A stretch of 36,143 nt of DNA from Winslowiella iniecta (GTDB lineage: Bacteria > Pseudomonadota > Gammaproteobacteria > Enterobacterales > Enterobacteriaceae), in contig NZ_JRXE01000010.1 in the NCBI RefSeq assembly GCF_001267535.1, forward strand, positions 115,185-151,327, in the 5' to 3' direction. Positions 23,054 through 30,359 of this stretch are shown piece after piece. Made by a program: the position numbers and the translations under genes. Within the stretch, counting starts at the first letter, position 1; the number at the start of each line of letters is the position of its first letter. The notes under the pieces are model-generated. The model ran no database searches and was not told where the DNA came from. It worked only from the letters and a program-made list of their open reading frames with translations.

Positions 23054-24619
23054 ATGATCAATCGTGCGCAGGAAAAGCCTATCGGGCTGAAAAATATGCT
23101 GGCGTATGGCGGCGGGGACGTTTTCGGTGGCGGCAGTTTTGCCGTGCTGGGTCTCTGGCTGATGTTCTTCTATACCACCTACGGCGGGTTAAGTCCGGCG
23201 GAGGCCGGTGCTGTCATTGCTATTGCCCGCCTGCTGGATGCGTTTTTCGATCCACTAATGGGATATGTCACCGATAACTTTTATCGCACAGCTCTTGGTC
23301 AGCGCTTTGGCCGTCGTGGCTTTTTCTTTTTGCTCGGTGCGCCGCTGGTGTTTATCAGCTATGTCGTGATGTGGGTCAGCGATATGGGTTTTGGCTATTA
23401 TCTCGCGACTTACATCCTGTTTTATGCCGCGTATACGCTGGTAATTGTGCCTTACGAAACGCTGGCGGCGGAGATGACCCACGACTTCCGCGTGCGTTCT
23501 AAGCTCACCGGCGTGCGGATGTTCTTCTCCATGGGAGCCGGTATTCTCGCCGCCTGGCTTCCGGGAGCGATTATTGCCGTACTTGGCGAGGACTCCTCCG
23601 CCTCCTTCCTTTATATGGGGATTATTTTCGCCACGCTGTTCGCCATTGTGATTGTTTGCCTCTACCTGTTTACCTGGGAGCGGCCTATCCAGCTGGAGTG
23701 CAAACCGCAAAAAGTTGAATTCCGCCGGGATATGAGCGCGCTGTTTCGTTCGCTGCTGTCGACCTTCAAAGTGCGGACCTTCCGCCAGCATGTCGGCATG
23801 TATCTCGGTGCTTATGTGGCACTCGACGTGCTGGGTGCGGTACTGGCGTACTACATTATTTTTGTGCTGGGCCACAGCACCGTCGATGCCGCCAACGGCA
23901 TGACATTTATGTCGATAGTGCAATTTTTCTGTATCGCCGCATGGATACCGCTGTGCATTCGCATTGGCAATGGCGCGGCTTATAAACTGGCGCAGCTATT
24001 TATGCTGAGCAGCGTGGCGCTGTTTATCAGCATCTATGCCTTTGAACTGCCCTCCACGCTATGGCTGATGTGGCTGGCGGCGCTGATTATGGGGATGGGG
24101 CGTTCCGGTACTCAGTATGTTTGCTGGAATATCTACAGCTTTATCCCTGATGTCGATGAAATGCTGACCGGCGAACGCCGTGAAGGGATCTTTGCCGGGG
24201 TGATGACCTTTGTCCGCAAAGCGGTACAGGCGGTGGCGCTGTTTATCGTCGGCATGGTACTTCAGGCTTATGGTTTTGCCGGTAAGGGCGCGGCACAGCA
24301 ACCCCCCGAAGCGATTCACGGCATTGCGCTGGTGTTTGGCATCGGCGCGGTAGTGTTCCTCGCTGTCGGGCTGTTCAGCTCACTGAAATTCAGTCTGAAT
24401 CGCCATAACCACGCGCTGTTAATTGAGGAGATCCAGCGTCGCAAACAGGGTGGTGCGGCATCTGAGGTCTCGGCAGAAGCCAGAGCGGTGGCCGAAAAAC
24501 TGACCGGCTGGCCTTATCCTCAGTTATGGGGAAACAACCCAATCATGCGCAGCATCGACCCGATGCGCCGCGCCCCAGAGATGCAAAGAGAGATAAAACA
24601 TGATGCGAATAGCCTTTGA
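23054..24619 (+). CDS. GPH-family (glycoside-pentoside-hexuronide) sugar symporter
   Basis: A 521-residue, 12-helix sodium- or proton-coupled sugar transporter of the GPH family (MelB-like). Seen: the N-terminal G-G-G-D-V-F-G-G-G-S-F-A-V-L-G, the cation-site region with D-A-F-F-D-P-L-M-G-Y-V-T-D (residues 55-67) and R-F-G-R-R-G after helix 2, and P-Y-E-T-L-A-A-E-M-T in the middle. The frame is open to 22973, but the ATG at 23054 has a GAGG 6 bases before it and starts at the conserved domain; the upstream part has no similarity. Its stop lies 20 bases inside the next gene, a 2,3-diketo-L-gulonate reductase, so the two share a pathway. The most probable cargo is a hexuronate or an ascorbate-derived acid. 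Confidence 0.88.
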   Translation: MINRAQEKPIGLKNMLAYGGGDVFGGGSFAVLGLWLMFFYTTYGGLSPAEAGAVIAIARLLDAFFDPLMGYVTDNFYRTALGQRFGRRGFFFLLGAPLVFISYVVMWVSDMGFGYYLATYILFYAAYTLVIVPYETLAAEMTHDFRVRSKLTGVRMFFSMGAGILAAWLPGAIIAVLGEDSSASFLYMGIIFATLFAIVIVCLYLFTWERPIQLECKPQKVEFRRDMSALFRSLLSTFKVRTFRQHVGMYLGAYVALDVLGAVLAYYIIFVLGHSTVDAANGMTFMSIVQFFCIAAWIPLCIRIGNGAAYKLAQLFMLSSVALFISIYAFELPSTLWLMWLAALIMGMGRSGTQYVCWNIYSFIPDVDEMLTGERREGIFAGVMTFVRKAVQAVALFIVGMVLQAYGFAGKGAAQQPPEAIHGIALVFGIGAVVFLAVGLFSSLKFSLNRHNHALLIEEIQRRKQGGAASEVSAEARAVAEKLTGWPYPQLWGNNPIMRSIDPMRRAPEMQREIKHDANSL

Positions 24620-25619
24620 AGAGATGAAATCCACCGTAGAGCGCGCACTGCTGAATGCGGGGTTGGCGGCAGAGCAGGCGGCGATCTGCGCGCAAATCCA
24701 TACCGAATCCAGTTGCGATGGGATCTATTCACACGGGCTGAACCGCGTGCCGCGCTTTGTCGAATATTTGCATAAAGGCTGGGTTCGGGCTGATGCGCGG
24801 CCAGAAAAGATTAAAGCGTTGTCAGTGATGGAGATTTGGGATGGTCATCAGGGGCCGGGGATCACCAATGCGCTGCTGGCCATAGAGCGTGCGATGGAAC
24901 TGGCGAAACAGCACGGTATCGGACTGGTAGCGATGCGCAACAGCAGCCACTGGATGCGCGGTGGCAGCTACGGCTGGCGCGCGGCAGAGCAGGGAATGGC
25001 CGCGATTTGCTGGACCAATACTGAATCCTGTATGCCAGCATGGGGTGGCAAAGATACCCGTGTCGGCAATAACCCATTTGTGATGGCTGTACCGGGTAAA
25101 CCCGGCCCGCTGGTGCTGGATATGGCGATGTCACAATACTCGTATGGCAAGTTGCAGGTCACCCGCCTGAAAGGCGAGAGTCTGCCCTATCCCGGCGGTT
25201 ATGATCAGCAGGGCAATCTGACCTGTGAGCCCGGCCCGATAGAAGCCTCAATGCGTATTTTACCGGCGGGCTACTGGAAGGGCTCGGGATTCGCCATTTT
25301 GCTGGATGCCATGGCGGCGTTATTGTCGGCAGGCTATGCCACACCGCAAATCGATCGGTTGGGGCGCGGCAGCGGTACCGGCGCCAGCCAGATCTTTATG
25401 GTCTTTGATCCTGAGCAGCTGGGCGGGGGAGATTTCACTGAACGCATGGCGCAAAGTATTGGCGATTATGTAAACAGTTCTCAACCGGCGGAAGGGATTT
25501 CGGCGGTAACCTGGCCGGGACAGCGTCAGCGCAGCACGCGCGAAGACAATTTACGCCACGGCATCCCGGTCGATGACGGTGTATGGCAGCAGGTGCAACA
25601 ATTAGCCATCGCAGGTTAA
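24600..25619 (+). CDS. dlgD: 2,3-diketo-L-gulonate reductase, YiaK/DlgD type
   Basis: A 339-residue NAD(P)H-dependent reductase of the malate/L-lactate dehydrogenase (Ldh_2) family. It resembles E. coli YiaK (DlgD), which reduces 2,3-diketo-L-gulonate to 3-keto-L-gulonate in L-ascorbate and lyxose-related metabolism. Matching segments: Y-S-H-G-L-N-R-V-P-R-F with the catalytic His (H45), H-W-M-R-G-G-S-Y-G-W-R-A-A-E (118-131), S-Y-G-K-L, I-L-P-A-G-Y-W-K-G-S-G and the C-terminal G-I-P-V-D-D-G-V-W. It starts at the ATGATG of 24600-24605, within the end of the transporter gene. The remaining enzymes of the pathway (kinase, decarboxylase, epimerases) are not in the window, so the product must feed into enzymes elsewhere. 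A related Ldh_2 substrate cannot be excluded. Confidence 0.85.
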   Translation: MMRIAFEEMKSTVERALLNAGLAAEQAAICAQIHTESSCDGIYSHGLNRVPRFVEYLHKGWVRADARPEKIKALSVMEIWDGHQGPGITNALLAIERAMELAKQHGIGLVAMRNSSHWMRGGSYGWRAAEQGMAAICWTNTESCMPAWGGKDTRVGNNPFVMAVPGKPGPLVLDMAMSQYSYGKLQVTRLKGESLPYPGGYDQQGNLTCEPGPIEASMRILPAGYWKGSGFAILLDAMAALLSAGYATPQIDRLGRGSGTGASQIFMVFDPEQLGGGDFTERMAQSIGDYVNSSQPAEGISAVTWPGQRQRSTREDNLRHGIPVDDGVWQQVQQLAIAG

Positions 25620-26039
25620 ATTGCCAGACTCGTGACGTCAGTTAAATAACATTAATCTGTCGGCGTAACGTTGCTTTTATGCCGACAGATCACGCCTGTG
25701 ATCCCGCGCTTCACCTTTCTTAACCTTTGGTGCTATTATGCGCGCGCTTTTCCGCACCGTAACCCATTACAATATCAGTTACCCAGGTTGGCAAAACTCA
25801 TTGGTCAGCGGCGGCTCTTCGCTCAGGCGCATAAATAATCGCTGTTTAACCACGGTTTTTTATTCGATGGTTAATATCGGCTAAAGTTTTTACTTTGTCA
25901 GCCGAAAATGGCTGATTAACCGGGTCAGTTGCTGACAGCAAATTTCTGGCAAATACGGTGGAATCCGATCGTATTAGTTGCTTCCTGGCGTCATGCTGGG
26001 GCTCGCGGCAATGAATGACGTCTGAAGAAGAATAACGGT
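25620..26039. other. Intergenic region with the aryl polyene operon promoter and leader
   Basis: 420 bases without a convincing gene. Near the reductase end, ATCTGTCGGC (25655-25664) and GCCGACAGAT (25681-25690) form a 10-bp stem, and GATCAC-GCCT-GTGATC (25688-25703) overlaps its end; there is no T-run. A 48-codon frame from ATG 25738 lacks a ribosome site. Around 25898-25915 a TCAGCC/GGCTGA hairpin, and at 25925-25935 a TCAG/CTGA hairpin, suggest a structured leader before apeC. Promoter elements are not clear enough to assign; a -10-like TATTAT lies near 25734. Confidence 0.45.
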
Positions 26040-26768
26040 ATGAATCTGCATTTCAATCTCATCGACTGGCAAGCCAGCGCACCAGGGCTGTCTGAGCCAG
26101 CTGACTGGCACCACTGGGCGCAGCACGAGGCGGTCATTGATGCCACACTGCCGCTGGCAAAATGTCGTCAGTTACCGATGATGACCGCCCGCCGCCTGAG
26201 TAGCGGCAGCCGACTCGCCGTCGATTGTGGACTGACACTGATTCGGCGTCAGCAGGTTGATGCGATTGTTTTTACCAGCCGCCACGGTGAACTGGAGCGC
26301 AATTTACGCATTCTCACCACGCTGGCGGAACAGCAGAGTGTATCGCCGACGGATTTTGCCATGTCGGTGCATAATGCGGCGGTGGGCAGCCTGACCATTG
26401 CCGCCGGCGCGCCGATTGTCGCCACCTCGCTGGCTGCCGGTGTCGACTCCTTCCAGCAGGGGCTGGTGGAAGTGGCTGCGCTGCACAGTGCAGGTTATCA
26501 GCAGGTGTTGCTGGTCGATTTCGATGGCAGCGTGCCGGAATGCTACCAACCGTGGTTGGCCGCCGATGCGCCGCGCTGGCCGTATGCCGTTGCGCTGCTG
26601 CTGGCAACCGGCGAGCAGCTGCGTTGCAGCACGGCTGCCGTGAATGAGTCAGCCAGTAGCGCGTGGCCGCAAAGTTTGCAGTTTCTCCATGCGCGTCTGG
26701 CCGCGCGCCGTCAGTTTATTATTCACGGTGCGCAACTTAACTGGTGCTGGGAGTGCGATGATGTCTGA
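26040..26768 (+). CDS. apeC: ApeC: ketosynthase-like chain-length factor of aryl polyene synthesis
   Basis: A 242-residue protein of the short beta-ketoacyl-synthase-like family (Ketoacyl-synt_2), about half the size of a normal ketosynthase. It keeps the N-terminal thiolase-type fold, with V-D-A-I-V-F-T-S-R-H-G-E, the M-S-V-H-N-A-A-V-G segment and A-T-S-L-A-A-G-V-D-S-F in place of the active-site region, where the catalytic Cys is absent. In studied APE systems ApeC pairs with the ketosynthase ApeO, like the KS/CLF pairs of type II polyketide synthases. It opens the operon and overlaps apeD. Gene letters here and below follow the published APE naming as I recall it; the order C to O matches. 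Confidence 0.85.
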   Translation: MNLHFNLIDWQASAPGLSEPADWHHWAQHEAVIDATLPLAKCRQLPMMTARRLSSGSRLAVDCGLTLIRRQQVDAIVFTSRHGELERNLRILTTLAEQQSVSPTDFAMSVHNAAVGSLTIAAGAPIVATSLAAGVDSFQQGLVEVAALHSAGYQQVLLVDFDGSVPECYQPWLAADAPRWPYAVALLLATGEQLRCSTAAVNESASSAWPQSLQFLHARLAARRQFIIHGAQLNWCWECDDV

Positions 26769-27582
26769 TTCCGCGCGCAGTCGCGGCGGCTCGCGCCTGA
26801 ACTACGGCTGGCGATTGTTGATGACCGCCTGCAGTTTTACCCTGTTCAGCGTCGGCGGACTGCTGCTGTCACTGGTGTGGTTTAATCTGCTGCTGCTGTT
26901 TCAGCGCGACCGGCATCGCCGTCGTCAGCTGGCACGTAAAAGCATCTCATTTAGTTTTCGCTGCTTCCTGCGCTTTTGCCGGGCAATGGGCGTTTACGAC
27001 TATCAGATTGACGGTGCCGAAACCTTGAGGGCCGATCGCGGTTGTCTGGTGGTCGCAAACCATCCTTCACTGATCGATTATGTCCTGATCGCCTCGGTGA
27101 TGCCGGATGTGGACTGCCTGGTTAAGGCCGATCTGCAACATAATATCTTCTTTCGCGGCGTGATTCGTGCGGCGGATTACCTGATTAACAGTCAGGCAGA
27201 AACGTTGTTGCCGGAAAGCCGTCAGCGTCTACAGCGCGGCGATACACTGCTGATCTTTCCGGAAGGAACGCGCACTCGTTACGGCGAGCCATTAGAACTT
27301 CAGCGCGGCGCGGCAAATATTGCGGTGCGCTGTGGCTGTGAACTGCGCGTCGTGCATATTACCTGCACCCAACGGATGCTGGATAAGCAGAGCCGCTGGT
27401 ATCAGATTCCGCCGGTAAAACCGGTATTTACTGTCAGCGTCAAACAGCGCATCGACAGCTTACAATTTATGGCGCAGGACGACGCGGCATCGCCGCTGGC
27501 AGCACGTCGTCTGACGCGCCATTTGCAGCAAGTATTAACACCAGAACATTTGGAAACCGGGCATGAACCCATTAAACCTTGA
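26761..27582 (+). CDS. apeD: ApeD: PlsC-type 1-acyl-glycerol-phosphate acyltransferase-like protein
   Basis: A 273-residue membrane-anchored acyltransferase. One transmembrane helix at about 25-47, then the PlsC motif H101-P-S-L-I-D106 (H-x4-D) and F-P-E-G-T-R at 166-171. In APE clusters it is thought to load the lipid anchor or move the polyene to a glycerolipid-like acceptor. The long open frame begins at 26644, but ATGATG at 26758-26763 follows GGGAG and starts at the conserved N-terminus; it overlaps the apeC stop. Its own end overlaps apeE by 20 bases. Confidence 0.85.
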   Translation: MSDSARSRGGSRLNYGWRLLMTACSFTLFSVGGLLLSLVWFNLLLLFQRDRHRRRQLARKSISFSFRCFLRFCRAMGVYDYQIDGAETLRADRGCLVVANHPSLIDYVLIASVMPDVDCLVKADLQHNIFFRGVIRAADYLINSQAETLLPESRQRLQRGDTLLIFPEGTRTRYGEPLELQRGAANIAVRCGCELRVVHITCTQRMLDKQSRWYQIPPVKPVFTVSVKQRIDSLQFMAQDDAASPLAARRLTRHLQQVLTPEHLETGHEPIKP

Positions 27583-27832
27583 AATTAAACAAATGATTAT
27601 CGATACGCTGAATCTTGAAGATATCAGCAGTGATGAGATCGATAGCGAAGCACCGTTGTTTGGTGACGGGCTGGGTCTCGACTCTATCGATGCACTCGAG
27701 TTAGGTCTGGCGGTGAAAAATCGCTACGGAGTGGTACTTTCTGCCGAAAGTGAAGAGATGCGTCAGCATTTCTATTCGGTTGCTTCGCTGGCCGCGTTTA
27801 TTACTGCCCAACGTAGCGCACCGCGCGCCTGA
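27563..27832 (+). CDS. apeE: ApeE: acyl carrier protein
   Basis: An 89-residue ACP. Ser41 in G-L-D-S-I-D-A-L-E-L is the phosphopantetheine attachment site (D-S-I/L motif). The acidic, four-helix pattern is clear. It carries the aryl starter or growing polyene as a thioester; in characterised APE systems the ligase ApeH loads 4-hydroxybenzoate on ApeE. It begins inside apeD. Confidence 0.9.
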   Translation: MNPLNLEIKQMIIDTLNLEDISSDEIDSEAPLFGDGLGLDSIDALELGLAVKNRYGVVLSAESEEMRQHFYSVASLAAFITAQRSAPRA

Positions 27833-27855
27833 TCATTTACCGAAACGAGTGACCT

Positions 27856-28119
27856 ATGAATAAGCAAGAAATCTATCAGGAAGTCAGCGGGCTGCTGGAA
27901 ACCCTGTTTGAAGTGGATGCTGAAGCTATCCAGCCGACGTCGCGTCTGTACGAAGATCTGGAACTCGACAGTATTGATGCCGTCGATATGGTGGTGCATC
28001 TGCAAAAACGCATCGGCCGTAAGATTAAGCCAGAAACCTTTAAAACCGTGCGCACCGTACAGGATGTGGTCGACGCGGTTGACCAGTTGATCCGCGAAGA
28101 CGCATCAACGGCTGATTGA
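27856..28119 (+). CDS. apeF: ApeF: second acyl carrier protein
   Basis: An 87-residue ACP with Ser39 in E-L-D-S-I-D-A-V-D-M as the pantetheine site. Two tandem carrier proteins are a hallmark of APE clusters; by family knowledge ApeF may serve elongation while ApeE serves loading. It follows apeE by 23 bases and its stop overlaps the apeG start (TGATG). Confidence 0.9.
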   Translation: MNKQEIYQEVSGLLETLFEVDAEAIQPTSRLYEDLELDSIDAVDMVVHLQKRIGRKIKPETFKTVRTVQDVVDAVDQLIREDASTAD

Positions 28120-28682
28120 TGCCCTTACTGCTGCGTCTTCTGCCGTGGGTGATCACTTTCGCCTGGCCATTTCTGGTCTGGCTGGCGGTAAGTCATCCGC
28201 AACTGCACGGGCTGCTACCGCTACTGGCGCTGCTGTTTCTGCTGCGCTGGCAGGGAATTCGGAGCAGCAGTGGGGCGTTTGCCCGTTGCGGCCAGCTGCT
28301 GGCCCTGGCCGGGGCGGTATTGTGTCTCGCCAGTTTTCTGCTGCGCGCGCATCAGTTGCTGCTGTGGTATCCGGTGGCGGTTAACCTGGTGATGCTGCTG
28401 TTGTTTGGCGGATCGCTGTTCAGTGCGATGCCGCTGGTGGAGCGTCTGGCTCGGCTGCGTGAGCCGCAGTTGCCGCCGCAGGCGGTGCGCTGGACGCGCC
28501 GGGTGACGCAAATCTGGTGTCTGTTTTTTATCTTTAATGGCAGCGTTGCCACGTTTACCTGTCTGTCCGGAAATCTGCACGCGTGGACGCTATGGAATGG
28601 CTTCATCAGCTATCTGCTGATGGGCACCCTGATGGCGAGCGAATGGCTGCTGCGTCAGCGTAGACTAAGGCGAGTCGGATGA
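28119..28682 (+). CDS. apeG: ApeG: inner-membrane protein of the aryl polyene cluster
   Basis: A 187-residue integral membrane protein with about five or six hydrophobic helices (roughly 5-24, 29-43, 55-75, 79-97, 128-146, 152-172) and an Arg-rich cytoplasmic end. It matches the uncharacterised COG4648-type membrane protein found at this place in APE clusters. ATG 28119 shares bases with the apeF stop, and its TGA overlaps the apeH start. A TTG one codon earlier is unlikely to be used. Function unknown; lipid or polyene handling at the membrane is likely. Confidence 0.8.
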   Translation: MPLLLRLLPWVITFAWPFLVWLAVSHPQLHGLLPLLALLFLLRWQGIRSSSGAFARCGQLLALAGAVLCLASFLLRAHQLLLWYPVAVNLVMLLLFGGSLFSAMPLVERLARLREPQLPPQAVRWTRRVTQIWCLFFIFNGSVATFTCLSGNLHAWTLWNGFISYLLMGTLMASEWLLRQRRLRRVG

Positions 28683-30025
28683 TGACCCGAGCGCTGGCTA
28701 TCAGCGACTGGCTCAGCCCGTCACGCCCGGATTATCTGGTCTGCTGGCATCATGGAGAGCCGCTGACGCTGCATCGGCTGCGTCAGCAGGTTCAGCGCTT
28801 ATGTGCCGTGCTGCTTGTACGGCCAGAGCAGCGCTGGGCGCTCTGTTTTGACGACAGCTATCAGTTTACCGTTGGCTTACTGGCGGCGCTGCATGCCGGA
28901 AAGACCGCGATTATCCCCGGCCACAGTCGCCCGTCGTTATTGCAGGAGCAGTCGGCCACTTTTGATGCTCTGCTGACGGACATTGAGTTAGCGCCGTTCT
29001 GCCCGCAATTAACGCCGGACGCGGTGACGCACTCTGTCGGCGCTGAACTGCCGGCTATCGCACCGGATGCGCAGGTGGTGCTGTTTACCTCCGGTTCGAC
29101 CGGTGAGCCGCGCCAGGTGGTAAAGCCGGTAGCCGGTCTTGATCTTGAAGCGCAGTGGCTGGCTGCGCTGTGGGGAGAACGTTTACGGGATTGTTGTGTG
29201 GTGGCGTCGGTCAGCCATCAGCATCTGTACGGCCTGACATTTCGCATTATGCTGCCGATGGCGCTCGGATTGCCCTTTGCCCGTTATCAGCTGTTGTACA
29301 GCGAGCAACTGAGCGCGCTGCCTGCCGATCGTCCGTGGGCTTTTATCAGCAGCCCGGCATTTTTACGCCGCCTCGATCTCTCCCTGACTGCGCCTTGCTG
29401 CCGCCTGATCGTCTCTGCCGGTGGCATGCTGACGGATCAGGCTGCTGCTGCGGTTGCCAGCTGGTGTCGGCTGCCGGTCGATGAAATTTACGGCAGCACG
29501 GAAACCGGTGTGCTGGCGTGGCGTTCACATGCAGAAGCCAGCCGCTTATGGCAGCCGTTTGCCGGTGTTGAATTCAGTTGCGATCGACAAAGGCGCTGGC
29601 AGGTACAATCGGCGCTGATTGCGCAATCCGACGGCTTGCCGCTGGATGATAAGCTGGAATTTGCCGAGAGCGGCAAATTCCAGCTGTGTGGCCGTCACGA
29701 CCGGGTGGTGAAAATTGAAGATAAACGTATTTCACTGAGTGAAATTGAACGGCGTCTGCTGGCGATTGCTGGCATCACCGATGCGGTGGCGCTGCCGGTG
29801 ACCCGCTACGGCCGTCACGGGATTGGCGTGGTGCTGGTGCTTGACGAACAGCACAGTGCCAACCGGCTGGCGCAGTTAAAACTACAATGGAAGCGGGAGT
29901 TGCAGCGCTGGCTGGAACCGGTGGCCATACCGCGTTTCTGGCGGGTGGTCAATGTGATCCCGCAAAACAGTCAGAGCAAACCTGCCTGGCCGCAAATAGA
30001 GGAGCTGTTTAGTGTTGCCCGTTGA
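28679..30025 (+). CDS. apeH: ApeH: AMP-forming aryl:ACP ligase
   Basis: A 448-residue ANL-family adenylating enzyme, shorter than most. Seen: the P-loop-like V-V-L-F-T-S-G-S-T-G-E-P-R (133-145), the I-Y-G-S-T-E-T-G-V motif near 272, L-C-G-R-H-D-R-V-V-K-I-E-D-K-R-I-S-L hinge and a C-terminal lysine in N-S-Q-S-K-P-A-W-P. In APE synthesis it activates the aryl starter, 4-hydroxybenzoate or a relative, and puts it on the carrier protein. The first ATG overlaps the apeG stop; its end overlaps apeI by 14 bases. Confidence 0.88.
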   Translation: MMTRALAISDWLSPSRPDYLVCWHHGEPLTLHRLRQQVQRLCAVLLVRPEQRWALCFDDSYQFTVGLLAALHAGKTAIIPGHSRPSLLQEQSATFDALLTDIELAPFCPQLTPDAVTHSVGAELPAIAPDAQVVLFTSGSTGEPRQVVKPVAGLDLEAQWLAALWGERLRDCCVVASVSHQHLYGLTFRIMLPMALGLPFARYQLLYSEQLSALPADRPWAFISSPAFLRRLDLSLTAPCCRLIVSAGGMLTDQAAAAVASWCRLPVDEIYGSTETGVLAWRSHAEASRLWQPFAGVEFSCDRQRRWQVQSALIAQSDGLPLDDKLEFAESGKFQLCGRHDRVVKIEDKRISLSEIERRLLAIAGITDAVALPVTRYGRHGIGVVLVLDEQHSANRLAQLKLQWKRELQRWLEPVAIPRFWRVVNVIPQNSQSKPAWPQIEELFSVAR

Positions 30026-30359
30026 ACTGTCACGCAGCCAACACGCCACACAACTGGAGGTGGTACTGCGTATTGATGCCGATCTGTTCTGGTTCCGCGG
30101 CCATTTTCCGCAGCAACCGTTGCTGCCGGGCGTGGCGCAACTGGACTGGGTGATGCACTACGGCATCGGCTGTCTGGCCGCCGGTAAACAGTTCTCGGCG
30201 GTGGAGAATATTAAATTCCAGCAGCCGGTATTGCCGGGCAGCTTGCTGAAGCTGCAACTGGAGTGGCATGAAGCGAAAAATCAGCTTAGCTTCCGCTATC
30301 TGCGGGTCCTGAACGGTGAAGAGTCGGTGACCAGCAGCGGGAAAATTCGCCTGTGCTGA
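30012..30359 (+). CDS. apeI: ApeI: hotdog-fold 3-hydroxyacyl-ACP dehydratase
   Basis: A 115-residue FabZ-like dehydratase. The catalytic His31 sits in F-R-G-H-F-P-Q-Q-P-L-L-P-G-V-A-Q, the classical FabZ/FabA motif. In APE clusters ApeI acts with the second dehydratase ApeP (beyond the window) to form the conjugated double bonds. It starts at GTG 30012, with GAGGAG 6 bases upstream, inside the end of apeH. Confidence 0.85.
   Translation: MLPVELSRSQHATQLEVVLRIDADLFWFRGHFPQQPLLPGVAQLDWVMHYGIGCLAAGKQFSAVENIKFQQPVLPGSLLKLQLEWHEAKNQLSFRYLRVLNGEESVTSSGKIRLC

Noticed and set aside
23255-23923. 222-codon minus-strand frame
   Set aside because: Antisense to the GPH transporter; product is a His/Arg/Gln-rich shadow of hydrophobic codons.
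25738-25884. 48-codon plus-strand frame upstream of apeC
   Set aside because: No ribosome site and no recognisable product; kept only as a note for the intergenic region.
26398-26643. 81-codon plus-strand frame inside apeC
   Set aside because: Out-of-frame shadow of apeC with an Arg/Pro-rich product.
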